Positions 13,622 to 22,637 of a stretch of 64,000 nt of DNA are shown here, piece by piece (the stretch's first letter is position 1; each line of letters opens with the position of its first letter). Position numbers and translations under genes: made by a program. The notes below the pieces were generated by a model, which was not told where the DNA came from, did no database searches, and saw nothing but the letters and a program-made list of their open reading frames with translations. Source of the DNA: a virus; IMG/VR virus record IMGVR_UViG_3300010151_000008, positions 1-64,000 of that record. One strand, 5' to 3'.

Positions 13622-14386
13622 TTGCCCCACATATCATACTCAGAACTTAAGAATTGGGAATTTTGCCCCCTTTACCACAAGCTGGTACACATAGATGGGA
13701 TTAAAGCATTCAAGGGCAATGAATATACAGCCTTTGGAACAGCCATACATGATGTTTGCGAGAAACAGCTTCTTAAAGAAGAATTTAATCCGTCACAAGT
13801 TTTTGTAGAAAAATTTAAAGGCGCCCTTAATACCCTGGAAGATGGAAACGTTAAATTTAATCTTAGCCGAGCCATGGAAATGGTACCGCAGGGAATTGCG
13901 ATATTGCCAGAGATAGAGCCGGCCCTGGTCGACTACTTTGGAGAAAGCTTTGAGGTGTTTTCTAGCGAAGAAAAGCTGATGGTTCCGATCGATGACGATT
14001 TAGATTTTAAGGGATATATTGATGCGGTTATAAAAACTCCGGATGATAAATATCATGTTGTTGATTGGAAAACGACGTCGTGGGGATGGGACCAGCGTAG
14101 ACGTTCAGATCCAATAGTAAATTATCAGCTGACTTTGTACAAGCACTTTTTTTGCAAGAAGCATAACATTGACCCAAAAAATGTTGAAACTCACTTTGCT
14201 CTTCTTAAGAGAACGGCCAAAAAAGATAGAGTAGAATTCTTCCGCGTAACAAGTGGAGAGAAAAAAACTAAAAATGCACTTAAGTTATTGGACATAGCGA
14301 TTTATAATATCAACAAGAAACGATATTTGAAGAAGCGCACTTCATGCAATAACTGTGCTTTCAATATGACAAAAGAATGCCCTTAG
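13622..14386 (+). CDS. Cas4-like RecB-family nuclease with four-cysteine iron-sulfur site
   Basis: The product has 254 residues and starts at TTG directly after the previous stop. PD-(D/E)xK motifs are complete: GTAIH (residues 38-42), the Asp of YIDAVI near 137, VDWKTT near 148 and NYQLTLY (QxxxY) near 168. Cys15 (WEFCPLYHK) and the C-terminal CNNCAFNMTKEC form the four-Cys arrangement that holds a [4Fe-4S] cluster in Cas4 and AddB. It is probably a single-strand DNA exonuclease used in phage recombination, repair or host DNA degradation. There is no CRISPR array or Cas1/2 nearby, so a CRISPR role is not supported. Confidence 0.85.
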   Translation: MPHISYSELKNWEFCPLYHKLVHIDGIKAFKGNEYTAFGTAIHDVCEKQLLKEEFNPSQVFVEKFKGALNTLEDGNVKFNLSRAMEMVPQGIAILPEIEPALVDYFGESFEVFSSEEKLMVPIDDDLDFKGYIDAVIKTPDDKYHVVDWKTTSWGWDQRRRSDPIVNYQLTLYKHFFCKKHNIDPKNVETHFALLKRTAKKDRVEFFRVTSGEKKTKNALKLLDIAIYNINKKRYLKKRTSCNNCAFNMTKECP

Positions 14387-14396
14387 GAATATAACT

Positions 14397-15656
14397 ATGA
14401 CAGAAAAAAAGATAAAGATTCTCACTCTTGGAGATCACCCGTTGTCTCCATCTGGAGTGGGGACACAAACAAAATATATTATCGAAGGAATGCTCAAAAC
14501 TGGAAAATACCAATTTGTCTCCTTCGGTGGCGCTATGAAACATCACAATTATCAGGCTCAAAAGACTGAGGAATGGGGCGACGATTGGCTCATCTTTCCC
14601 GTTGATGGATATGGTTCGCATGAACAAATCCGCGGCGTTTTATTTCAACAGCGCCCTGATATATTGTGGTTTATGACCGACCCTCGCTTTTACGGATGGC
14701 TTTGGCAAATAGAAAATGAGATAAGAACCCACATTCCTATGATTTATTATCATGTGTGGGATAACTATCCTTATCCAAAGTTTAATCATGCCGCCTATTC
14801 GTCGAATGATTATATCGCGTGCATCTCCAAAGTCACTCACGATATAGTAACGACGGTTGCGCCCGATGTGGCGTCTAGTTATGTTCCTCACGCGGTTGAT
14901 GAGAAAGTATTTAAGAAATTGCCAACCGATGAAGTATTAAGGTTCCGTCTAGCTAATATAAAAAAACCCGAGAGAATGATCTTTTTTTGGAACAATCGAA
15001 ACGCAAGACGCAAGCAGTCGGGCACCCTTATTTGGTGGTTTAAAGAATTTTTAGATAAAATAGGTCATGACAAAGCTACGCTATTGATGCACACAGACCC
15101 AAAAGATGTGAATGGTCAAGACTTAGAACATATCATAGGAGAGCTGGGTCTAACAAGCGGCCAGGTGATGTTTTCCAAAGAAAAACTACCTCCCCAGAAT
15201 TTAGCTATGATGTATAACATGGCCGATTGTACGCTTAATATTGCTGACGCTGAAGGATTTGGGTTAGCCACCCTAGAGTCTCTCGCATGTGAAACACCAG
15301 TTATAGTAAATATGACGGGCGGCTTGCAGGAGCAAGTAACAGATGGAGAAAATTGGTTTGGTATCGGATTAGAACCAGCATCTAGAGCCATTATAGGCTC
15401 ACAAGAGGTGCCTTATATCTACGAAGATCGTCTCAACAAAGATGATTTTATCAACGCTCTAACTGAATTTTATAATCTCTCGCCGGCCAACCGCGCCGAG
15501 ATGGGACGAAAAGGGGCCCACCACGTAAAAACCCATTATAATTTTGATAAGTTTATAACGCAGTGGGAAAATGTTTTTACAGAAGTGCACAATTCTTGCG
15601 GTTCGTGGGACACACGTAAAAATTACCAATCATATGAGTTGAGGGAAATCAAGTGA
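14397..15656 (+). CDS. GT4-family glycosyltransferase (GT-B fold)
   Basis: The product has 419 residues. The N-terminal Rossmann half starts KIKILTLGDHPLSPSGVGTQ. The C-terminal half has DAEGFGLATLESLACETPVI, the E-x7-E nucleotide-sugar motif of GT4 enzymes, and the length fits. It transfers a sugar from an NDP-sugar to a growing glycan in the cytoplasm. It opens the glycan locus, and its stop overlaps the next GT gene by four bases. Confidence 0.88.
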   Translation: MTEKKIKILTLGDHPLSPSGVGTQTKYIIEGMLKTGKYQFVSFGGAMKHHNYQAQKTEEWGDDWLIFPVDGYGSHEQIRGVLFQQRPDILWFMTDPRFYGWLWQIENEIRTHIPMIYYHVWDNYPYPKFNHAAYSSNDYIACISKVTHDIVTTVAPDVASSYVPHAVDEKVFKKLPTDEVLRFRLANIKKPERMIFFWNNRNARRKQSGTLIWWFKEFLDKIGHDKATLLMHTDPKDVNGQDLEHIIGELGLTSGQVMFSKEKLPPQNLAMMYNMADCTLNIADAEGFGLATLESLACETPVIVNMTGGLQEQVTDGENWFGIGLEPASRAIIGSQEVPYIYEDRLNKDDFINALTEFYNLSPANRAEMGRKGAHHVKTHYNFDKFITQWENVFTEVHNSCGSWDTRKNYQSYELREIK

Positions 15657-16927
15657 GAAAAAATCTTTTAATAAGAGGCCCGGCCCTTTCAAGATCCGGC
15701 TACGGCGAACAGACACGATTTGCATTGAATGCGCTAAGAGCATACTCAGATATCTATGAAATATATTTGCAGAATATTGCATGGGGACAAACGGGCCACA
15801 TTAATGAAGATACTGAAGAAAAACAGTGGATAGAGGGTTTGTTACTAAAAACGGCCATGTATAAACAACAAGGAGGAACATATGATGTTTCTTTACAGGT
15901 AACCATACCCAATGAGTGGAAACACTTGGCTCCAATAAATATTGGTTATACGGCTGGTATAGAAACTACAAAGGTAGCTCCCGACTGGCTAGAAAAAGGC
16001 AACATGATGGACAAGGTAATCGTGGTGTCTAATCACTCGAAAGAGGTTTTTGAAGAAACTGTTTATAGTGCTGTACACCCAGATAAATCTGAGAAAATGG
16101 TAATTTTAAAATTAGAAACTCCTGTTGATGTTATAAACTATGCAGTCCGGAAAAATGAGCCCGCAGATCTAAATTTGGAACTAGATTATGATTTTAATTT
16201 CCTTTGTATGGCACAGTGGGGCCCCCGCAAAAACCTTAAAAATACAATAAAATGGTTTATGGAAGAAAATTTTGATCAAGAAGTCGGCCTCGTTGTAAAA
16301 ACCTTTCTAAGAAATAATTCTTTTATTGATCGCGAGCACGTCAATAATGCGCTAAGGCAAATTCTTAATGAGTTCGAAGATTCTAAATGCAAAATATATT
16401 TGCTTCATGGTGATATGAGCCAAGAGGAGCTGGCGGGCTTGTATACTCACCCGAAAATTAAAGCGATGGTGACAGCCACACACGGAGAGGGCTTTGGCTT
16501 GCCATTATTTGAAGCCGCGTGTCACGGATTGCCAGTTATAGCTCCCGGCTGGTCTGGCCAGCGAGACTTTTTGTATATGCCTGACCCGAAACGCAAAAAA
16601 GCAGGGAAAAAACGGGCCATGTTTGCAGAAGTAAAATACGACCTAAAGCCGGTACAGAAAGCGGCGCACTGGGAGGGAGTTATTCAGGAAGACTCTGATT
16701 GGTGTTATCCTCAAGAAAGTTCATTTAAGCGCCGGCTGAGGGAAGTAATCACCCGCTACCCCCAATTTAAAGGAAATGCCACTAAACTACAAAAGTGGAT
16801 TTTAGAAGAATTTTCTGAAGGTAAACAATATGATGCTTTTTACGAATCTATTGCCAAGGAAACCATATCGGCCACATTTTATGAAGATGCTCTCAAAGAT
16901 GTAGTCATTCAAACTTTAAAATTGTAG
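15653..16927 (+). CDS. GT4-family glycosyltransferase
   Basis: The product has 424 residues, starts at GTG and overlaps the previous gene. The N-terminus NLLIRGPALSRSGYGEQTR is typical of the glycine loop of GT-B enzymes, and HGEGFGLPLFEAACHGLPVI supplies the E-x7-E motif. It resembles its neighbour in layout but not closely in sequence, so it is a second glycosyltransferase rather than a recent copy. Donor and acceptor are unknown. Confidence 0.88.
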   Translation: MRKNLLIRGPALSRSGYGEQTRFALNALRAYSDIYEIYLQNIAWGQTGHINEDTEEKQWIEGLLLKTAMYKQQGGTYDVSLQVTIPNEWKHLAPINIGYTAGIETTKVAPDWLEKGNMMDKVIVVSNHSKEVFEETVYSAVHPDKSEKMVILKLETPVDVINYAVRKNEPADLNLELDYDFNFLCMAQWGPRKNLKNTIKWFMEENFDQEVGLVVKTFLRNNSFIDREHVNNALRQILNEFEDSKCKIYLLHGDMSQEELAGLYTHPKIKAMVTATHGEGFGLPLFEAACHGLPVIAPGWSGQRDFLYMPDPKRKKAGKKRAMFAEVKYDLKPVQKAAHWEGVIQEDSDWCYPQESSFKRRLREVITRYPQFKGNATKLQKWILEEFSEGKQYDAFYESIAKETISATFYEDALKDVVIQTLKL

Positions 16928-16936
16928 GGCACAAAG

Positions 16937-17593
16937 ATGGACTTAGGCATTATTCAAATAACTAATCATAATACCAAACGATTATCTCTTTTAATAGAAG
17001 AGATAATTCCCGAATGTATTAAAATTTCTAAGGGTAAATACACACTAGTCTCTCCCCCCAACGAGAAGTTGAAAAAATCAGTTGTAAACCAGGGTGGTAC
17101 TTTCTCACCCTATAATGCGTGGGATAAGGATATGTCTCACAAATGGAGACAAGGAATGGGCACTAGAAAAGAAGCATGGATAGGATTTTTTGCGGACGAT
17201 ATTTTGCCAGATGAGGAGTGGCTCACCGAGATGGAAAGTTTTTTGAAGAACAAACCACCGGGCCAATATGGTTTTCGTTTAACTGATGAGAATGACAAGC
17301 GCCATGAATTTGGAGAGGATTGGATGCAGTGTCCTCACCCACGTTTGGGGCTCCCCCATAGACCTTTAGCCTATAATATACAGACGGGAGAAGTAGAAAA
17401 TTCTCCAACTGCCTATGTGGCCAACTGTATAGTTCATCGCGATGTATTGTCTCAGGTTGAACCGTTTGGAATATACGGGAGCGCCCCAGATGTAGCGTGG
17501 AGCTTGGCGATTCGATCTTATGGGTACCCCGTCGGATTTAATCCAAAGGCTAGAGCATATCACTTAGGGAGTAGAGAGGACAACAGAAAATGA
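16937..17593 (+). CDS. Probable GT-A-type glycosyltransferase
   Basis: The product has 218 residues. It contains WIGFFADDILPDEEW near residue 77, resembling the DxD-type metal site of GT-A enzymes, and a later GIYGSAPDVAWSLAIRSYG that is like the acceptor-side helix. The classic start of the GT2 fold is weak. The identification rests mainly on the ADDI motif and on being between glycosyltransferase and acetyltransferase genes. Confidence 0.6.
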   Translation: MDLGIIQITNHNTKRLSLLIEEIIPECIKISKGKYTLVSPPNEKLKKSVVNQGGTFSPYNAWDKDMSHKWRQGMGTRKEAWIGFFADDILPDEEWLTEMESFLKNKPPGQYGFRLTDENDKRHEFGEDWMQCPHPRLGLPHRPLAYNIQTGEVENSPTAYVANCIVHRDVLSQVEPFGIYGSAPDVAWSLAIRSYGYPVGFNPKARAYHLGSREDNRK

Positions 17594-17988
17594 TTCACCC
17601 AACAGCAAACATATATGATACTGCACAAATTGGAGAAGGCACAAAAATTGGAGCTTTTGCCGAAATAGGACATCATGTTATTATTGGGAAAAACTGTTCT
17701 ATTGGCTGTGGGGTCTTCATCCCAGAAAATGTTATTATTGAAGATAATGTTTTTGTTGGCCCCCATGCGGTTTTTACAAATGACAAATATGCTCCCTCAA
17801 AAGGAAAGTGGCGAGAGAATCCTCCCACTCATATCTTTGAGGGCGCTTCGATAGGGGCAAACTCTACTATTCTGCCCAACTTAACTATCGGACCCGGGTC
17901 TATAATTGGCGCCGGCAGCGTCGTTACTAAAAATGTAGAAGACGGCACCATTGTGGTCGGAAACCCGGCAGCGAGACTTTCGAAATGA
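17590..17988 (+). CDS. Left-handed beta-helix acyltransferase (WbpD/hexapeptide family)
   Basis: The product has 132 residues made of hexapeptide repeats ([IV]-G-x4), for example IGEGTKIGAFAEIG and IGANSTILPNLTIGPGSIIG. The loop VGPHAVFTNDKY carries the Asn-Asp region found in sugar N-acetyltransferases, and the end GNPAARLSK is family-like. It should transfer an acetyl (acyl) group from acyl-CoA to an amino sugar. It is a candidate WbpD/WlbB-type partner of the WlbA-like dehydrogenase and DegT aminotransferase in this locus. It overlaps both neighbours by four bases. Confidence 0.85.
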   Translation: MIHPTANIYDTAQIGEGTKIGAFAEIGHHVIIGKNCSIGCGVFIPENVIIEDNVFVGPHAVFTNDKYAPSKGKWRENPPTHIFEGASIGANSTILPNLTIGPGSIIGAGSVVTKNVEDGTIVVGNPAARLSK

Positions 17989-18836
17989 CTAAAACAAGTA
18001 CACCTGAGCCTCGATCAGCTATCTTTAGAGGAAACGGCAGGGCTTTAGTAGAATTCCGAGAATATACTACTTTTATAAAAGATGTGATGGGAGATGGTGT
18101 TCAAAATATTACATTTGGAGAGTTGGCACAGAAGAAGAATATTAAAAAGAAATCTGTTATCTTGCGTCATGACGTTGATCATGATTTAGATATGGCAGTT
18201 GCTATGGCCAAAATAGAGCAAGAGGCCGGCCTAAAATCTACATATTTTTTATTACCCGATCATATTTCTAATCGAACTGGAAAAATATATTTTGATTATA
18301 CCGATAAATTTTTAGCTAAATGTAGGGAGATTCAAAATGCGGGGCAAGATATTGGACTTCATAACAACTTTTTGACTACCCACATTAAAACCGGCAAAAA
18401 GGTACACGACATTATTAGTAAGCCTTTAAGTTATTTACGAGACAATGATATAGAAGTGCTGGGAACAGCTTGTCACGGTGACCCCCTTTGTTATACTAAA
18501 AATTATTATAATTACGAAGTGTGGAAGGAATTTGATCCCAAACTAACAGAGCAGCGATCAAGGGGGGAATATCCCACGGTTTCGTTTGCTGATTATGGTT
18601 TTATTTATGAATCATATTTTATAGACTATGACTATTATGTTTCTGATTCGGGGGGATCTTTTCGAGGAGCTGATTTTACTACATCAAAAAAGAAATTGTT
18701 TGAAAGGGCTGTAAAACATCCAAACGTGAATATAGGTTTGCAGGCCATTAATCGCTTCAAATTGTCGACCAACAAAGTCGACACTATACAAATATTGACT
18801 CATCCGTGTTGGTGGGGCCTGTATAAGGTACCCTAA
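17985..18836 (+). CDS. Polysaccharide-deacetylase-like protein (NodB fold)
   Basis: The product has 283 residues. The pattern SVILRHDVDHDLD holds the metal-binding Asp pair, DIGLHNN resembles the His ligands' strand, and LGTACHGDPL resembles motif 3 of the carbohydrate esterase 4 / NodB superfamily. It may remove acetyl groups from glycan or peptidoglycan sugars. The second and third motifs differ from the standard HxxxH, so it may belong to a divergent subgroup. Its position after an N-acetyltransferase gene suggests editing of the same amino sugar. Confidence 0.7.
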   Translation: MTKTSTPEPRSAIFRGNGRALVEFREYTTFIKDVMGDGVQNITFGELAQKKNIKKKSVILRHDVDHDLDMAVAMAKIEQEAGLKSTYFLLPDHISNRTGKIYFDYTDKFLAKCREIQNAGQDIGLHNNFLTTHIKTGKKVHDIISKPLSYLRDNDIEVLGTACHGDPLCYTKNYYNYEVWKEFDPKLTEQRSRGEYPTVSFADYGFIYESYFIDYDYYVSDSGGSFRGADFTTSKKKLFERAVKHPNVNIGLQAINRFKLSTNKVDTIQILTHPCWWGLYKVP

Positions 18837-18848
18837 GAAGAGAAAAAA

Positions 18849-19703
18849 ATGTCAGAAATAATATTAACTGTGGCTCTCCCAATCTGGCAAATGGCAGATA
18901 TTGCTTGGTTGCCTCTTGAGGGGCTGATTCGTCAAGAAGCTGTGGATTTCAAATGGGAGCTAATTATAGCGGAAGAAAGGGAGGGAGCCTTCGGCCTAGA
19001 AGAAATATCTAAATATAAAGATGGCCTTCGGGAAAAAGGGTGCGCACAAATAAAATATATAGGATTAGAGCAGTGGACGCCGTTATCTAAAAAGTGGTTC
19101 TCAATGGGCCTCGGCGCCGCGCCGACTTCAAAGTATTTCTTATTGCACGGCGCCGATAGTTATTCTCCCTCTCGCCGTCTCCGAGAAACAAAAGATATAT
19201 TTGAAGAAACTGATTGTGATTGGGTAGATACGGATCATAGCTATTGGTACGAGATCAATATGGGAAAATATTTTTATTGGCATAGCCCTTCGGATCATTA
19301 CATCCAACAACCACTACCACGCTGCATGTACATGGCGCTACGCACAGACCAACTTCGGGAGGTTGCAACGACCTACAAAGGAGACGCCTATATTCAACCC
19401 GCACACCGCTCATCTATCCGCGGTTTCCCCCGCAAGAGTGTAGACGGTTGGTTGGGGAAGCTTTTACGAAATAACAAGCCCTCGATAACTGCAGCAAAAA
19501 ATGAATCAGATAATTGGAAGACGGGGCTTGAAACGAATGGCCAGAACAAAATTTCTACAGATCGTCACCTTTATATGAAAGCACAAATGTGGCCCTTCAA
19601 TCAACCAATAAAAGAATCAACAGAAGTCCTAGAGTCTCGTTACGATAAAAAAATTCTACAAAGACTCAGAGATATTAAGACTGTGGGAGCTTGGTTAGTT
19701 TAA
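18849..19703 (+). CDS. Putative GT-A-type glycosyltransferase
   Basis: The product has 284 residues. It begins MSEIILTVALPIWQMADIAWL, like the first strand of GT-A enzymes, and has YFLLHGADSYSPSRR near residue 100, in the place of the DxD site. A Trp/Tyr/His-rich middle follows (WVDTDHSYWYEI). I cannot assign a family. It is placed as a glycosyltransferase from these hints and from the locus. Confidence 0.5.
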   Translation: MSEIILTVALPIWQMADIAWLPLEGLIRQEAVDFKWELIIAEEREGAFGLEEISKYKDGLREKGCAQIKYIGLEQWTPLSKKWFSMGLGAAPTSKYFLLHGADSYSPSRRLRETKDIFEETDCDWVDTDHSYWYEINMGKYFYWHSPSDHYIQQPLPRCMYMALRTDQLREVATTYKGDAYIQPAHRSSIRGFPRKSVDGWLGKLLRNNKPSITAAKNESDNWKTGLETNGQNKISTDRHLYMKAQMWPFNQPIKESTEVLESRYDKKILQRLRDIKTVGAWLV

Positions 19704-20440
19704 TGACATTTAAAAAAATATTTATAAGTTCCTCGGGTCGATCTGGATCTAATGCTTTGGCATTGGCGTTTAAAAAGCTAGACGGTGTGGATTCTTATCA
19801 CGGACCTAATGTTTTTGAAAGAGAAAATTGTTTAAAATATCATGGAAAACTGTCTGAAAGGGATATTAGCACCATGCTGTCTCAAAAAAGAGATGGCTTA
19901 TTATTAGAGTCTCGCAATAACAACCACCATTATATAGAAAGTTCATGGTTTTTGTCGGCCATGCTGGAAGATATTGTAAAAAAATATCCCGATGCTCTAA
20001 TCGTTCATTTGGTGCGCGACGGCCGAGATTTTGTTCGATCGGGTATGAATCGGTTTTGGTTTAAGCCGGGAGCCCTATCACGATATAACTCGTGGACCCG
20101 CGATCGCTGGAATCCTCCGGGAGACTGTATTACACGTTTTGAAAAAATTAGTTGGCTATGGGCTGAGCAACAACGAACTCAACGGCTTTCTATGGAAAAA
20201 ATACCTAAGAAAAACAACGGGGGAACAATTCGACTTGAAGATCTGATAGCCCAAAAAAATATTAATTGGTTTGCAGATAGAATAGGATTACCACATAGTG
20301 GCGACATTATTCTTGAAAAGACTAACAAATCTAAAAATGCTCATGTTATATCTCCATGGCAAGAATGGGATACAGAGCATATTAGCCAAGCTCGTCGGTG
20401 GATGGACGCCGAACTAAGGGAGTATAATTATGAGTGGTAA
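19703..20440 (+). CDS. Sulfotransferase (PAPS-dependent)
   Basis: ATG 19703 is chosen because it overlaps the previous stop (TAATG); a TTG 12 bases upstream is possible but weaker. The product has 245 residues. The 5'-phosphosulfate loop is KKIFISSSGRSGSNALALAF, and the 3'-phosphate binding segment is IVHLVRDGRDFVRSGM, both in the standard place and form. It should transfer sulfate from PAPS to a sugar hydroxyl or amine. Together with a second sulfotransferase further on, it indicates a sulfated glycan. Confidence 0.85.
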   Translation: MTFKKIFISSSGRSGSNALALAFKKLDGVDSYHGPNVFERENCLKYHGKLSERDISTMLSQKRDGLLLESRNNNHHYIESSWFLSAMLEDIVKKYPDALIVHLVRDGRDFVRSGMNRFWFKPGALSRYNSWTRDRWNPPGDCITRFEKISWLWAEQQRTQRLSMEKIPKKNNGGTIRLEDLIAQKNINWFADRIGLPHSGDIILEKTNKSKNAHVISPWQEWDTEHISQARRWMDAELREYNYEW

Positions 20441-20463
20441 AATTATTTATTGGGAGTGGAAAA

Positions 20464-21237
20464 GTGCAAATATATGAAATTACACTAGCTAGCGGGATAA
20501 AGTTGACGACTAGAAATCGTGCGTCCCTGGAGGCAGATCTTCAAAGTAGGTATTTATGTTGTCACTATGAATTGACTCGATTTCCTATTAAAAAATATTC
20601 TACCTGCAATCAGCATAAAGACAATTTGACAAATCTTGAAGTTTCTGAAGATGCACGCAAGAGCTTACTCGAAACATTTCCCGTTCAAAAAAATGATACC
20701 GTAGTAGAGTTGGGAGCCTACCAAGGATTCGGGACCCTGCGCTTATCAGAGATGGTAGGGGACAACGGCTTAGTATTAGCCGTTGAGGCGGATGAAGCCA
20801 ATTACAAAGTGCTTAAAAGGAACATGGAGAACAATAATATTAAAAACGTTATTCCTGTTAACGCTTCTATTTGGGGAGCCGAAGAAGAGAAAACCATGTA
20901 TATAGCCGGCGGAGCTGGTTCACAACGACGAAGTCTAACTCAAGGGTTAGTCCCGGCTCATCAAACACAAAGAGTTCAAACAAGAACTGTAGATAGTTTG
21001 CTTGAAGAATATGATATTAAAAATGTAGATTTTGTAACAATGGAAATCAATCTAGCAGAATATCCTGCATTGTCGGGGATGCAACGAATTTTAGAACAAG
21101 AAACATTTCGGATTGTCTCTGCCGGCTGGTATTCGCTAGAAGGACAACCGGCTGGTTATTTGATGAAAGAAAAACTTGAAAGCTGCGGAGCCACAGTGTT
21201 TCTTGGAGTAAAAAATCGTGTTTATGCTATTAAGTAG
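20464..21237 (+). CDS. FkbM-family SAM methyltransferase
   Basis: The start chosen is GTG 20464, which has GGGAG eight bases before it; the same frame opens at GTG 20434, overlapping the previous gene, and that start is also possible. The product has 257 residues. VVELGAYQGFGTLRLSEMVG is the SAM motif I, VLAVEADEANYKVLKRNM motif II, and VDFVTMEINLAEYPALSGM resembles the FkbM motif (normally IDvEGaE), but here with NLAEYPAL. It probably methylates a sugar hydroxyl or similar group in the glycan. Confidence 0.8.
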   Translation: MQIYEITLASGIKLTTRNRASLEADLQSRYLCCHYELTRFPIKKYSTCNQHKDNLTNLEVSEDARKSLLETFPVQKNDTVVELGAYQGFGTLRLSEMVGDNGLVLAVEADEANYKVLKRNMENNNIKNVIPVNASIWGAEEEKTMYIAGGAGSQRRSLTQGLVPAHQTQRVQTRTVDSLLEEYDIKNVDFVTMEINLAEYPALSGMQRILEQETFRIVSAGWYSLEGQPAGYLMKEKLESCGATVFLGVKNRVYAIK

Positions 21238-21260
21238 ACATTAAGCGGGGGGTAATAAAG

Positions 21261-22115
21261 ATGAAAAATAGAATGACAGTGATTACATGGGACGCCGGAT
21301 ATAGAGAAAATATGAGAGATGGATTAGAATGTTTGAAAAAACAGACAGTTTTAGATCAGTTTGAATGTATTCATGTTGAATGGGGTTCTGCTCCAAATCC
21401 TATATTGTTAGAATATGATTTTATTAAGGTATGTTGTCTGAATCTACCATTAGTAAAACGGAAGAGTTATCCCTCCTTTGACACTGGCATTCAATGGAAT
21501 TTCGGACTCCATATTGCTAAAACCCCATGGGTTAGTTATAACCATTTGGATATATTCGCTAGAGATTTTTATGAAAAATTATTAAATAAAATCAATCTTT
21601 TAGAGTCACAGAATTCCAAGATTATCTATCTTGAAGGATGGCAGGTGAACCATAAGAGGTCGCATTCTTTAGACTGGAGGATGAAAGAATATAGTAACCT
21701 AAAAAAAGAACTTGGCAACGATTTAGATTTGTTGCCTTATAAATATGAGGGCCGAGCAAAAAAAAACCCATCTCCAAACGGGGTTGGAATTACGGTGAAA
21801 AAGCAAAATTTTATAAATGAATATGATGGCTGGATGTGGAATGTGGCTAATAGATCTGAATGGTGGTCGGGCCCGAGCCATCCACAAAAACAATATCTCC
21901 ATAAAGGAGTCCGAGATTTTTTGAAATCTAACAACCGCGCCCTATTGGCACAAAAAAATATGGTTCAGTTTGCGATACCTCACCCCACTCCTCCAAACCG
22001 CAATAATCTAAAAAAATCTCTTTATGGGAAAGGGATGAAACATTATAGTGACTTTATAAAAGAATGGATTCCTACCCACCGCGATCAATTAAACAACGGA
22101 GAAGAAAATGGATAA
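21261..22115 (+). CDS. Putative GT-A-type glycosyltransferase
   Basis: The product has 284 residues. The start MTVITWDAGYRENMRDGLECLKKQT resembles the donor-binding start of GT2 enzymes, and TPWVSYNHLDIFARDF near residue 93 occupies the DxD position, though as HLD. The C-terminal third is rich in Trp and Lys. Its last eight bases overlap the next gene. Family membership is tentative. Confidence 0.55.
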   Translation: MKNRMTVITWDAGYRENMRDGLECLKKQTVLDQFECIHVEWGSAPNPILLEYDFIKVCCLNLPLVKRKSYPSFDTGIQWNFGLHIAKTPWVSYNHLDIFARDFYEKLLNKINLLESQNSKIIYLEGWQVNHKRSHSLDWRMKEYSNLKKELGNDLDLLPYKYEGRAKKNPSPNGVGITVKKQNFINEYDGWMWNVANRSEWWSGPSHPQKQYLHKGVRDFLKSNNRALLAQKNMVQFAIPHPTPPNRNNLKKSLYGKGMKHYSDFIKEWIPTHRDQLNNGEENG

Positions 22116-22635
22116 AATACGAAATGCCCCTTGGTTCGTGGATGAAGCCGTAGACTTTTTAGCCGAACAAATTCAGAAGGGAACTATTAAAAAAATTTTA
22201 GAATTCGGATCTGGAGCAAGCACTGTGTGGTTTTCTAGTCGAGTTGATGTTCTGATATCTGTGGAACACAGCAAAGAGTGGCATACAAAAATTTCAAATC
22301 TCATCACGCCCCGAAGTGGCATCGATCTTCGTCTACGGCCCCAACCCTATAATACTGTCTGTGAAGAGACTCTTCCAGAGAAGGAGTTTGATTTGGTAGT
22401 TATCGATGGCCGCGATCGTGTGGCTTGTACTCAATCAGCTTATCAAATGATCCGCCCCGGCGGATTTTTACTGTTGGACAATTCGGATTTATTCACAACG
22501 TGGGCGCCCCCGATCTTTGATTTATTAAAATCTTGGGATAAAATTACCTGGGTTCAGAAAGGCCCCGATCAAGAAGGATATAGCGCCCCCGAAGGAATTG
22601 AATGGGAGACTACTGTTTTCTTTAAGGGGATATAA
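22108..22635 (+). CDS. Class I SAM-dependent methyltransferase
   Basis: The product has 175 residues. KKILEFGSGASTVWFSSRVD is SAM motif I, ISVEHSKEWHTKI the acidic motif II, and FDLVVIDGRDRVACTQSAY with MIRPGGFLLLDN are motifs IV to V. The acceptor is unknown, probably a sugar of this locus. It overlaps the preceding gene and ends two bases before the aminotransferase gene. Confidence 0.82.
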   Translation: MDKIRNAPWFVDEAVDFLAEQIQKGTIKKILEFGSGASTVWFSSRVDVLISVEHSKEWHTKISNLITPRSGIDLRLRPQPYNTVCEETLPEKEFDLVVIDGRDRVACTQSAYQMIRPGGFLLLDNSDLFTTWAPPIFDLLKSWDKITWVQKGPDQEGYSAPEGIEWETTVFFKGI

Positions 22636-22637
22636 AA

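Noticed and set aside
13622-14386. CRISPR-associated Cas4 as part of a CRISPR system
   Set aside because: No repeat array and no other cas gene is visible in the window. A phage recombination or counter-defence role is more likely.
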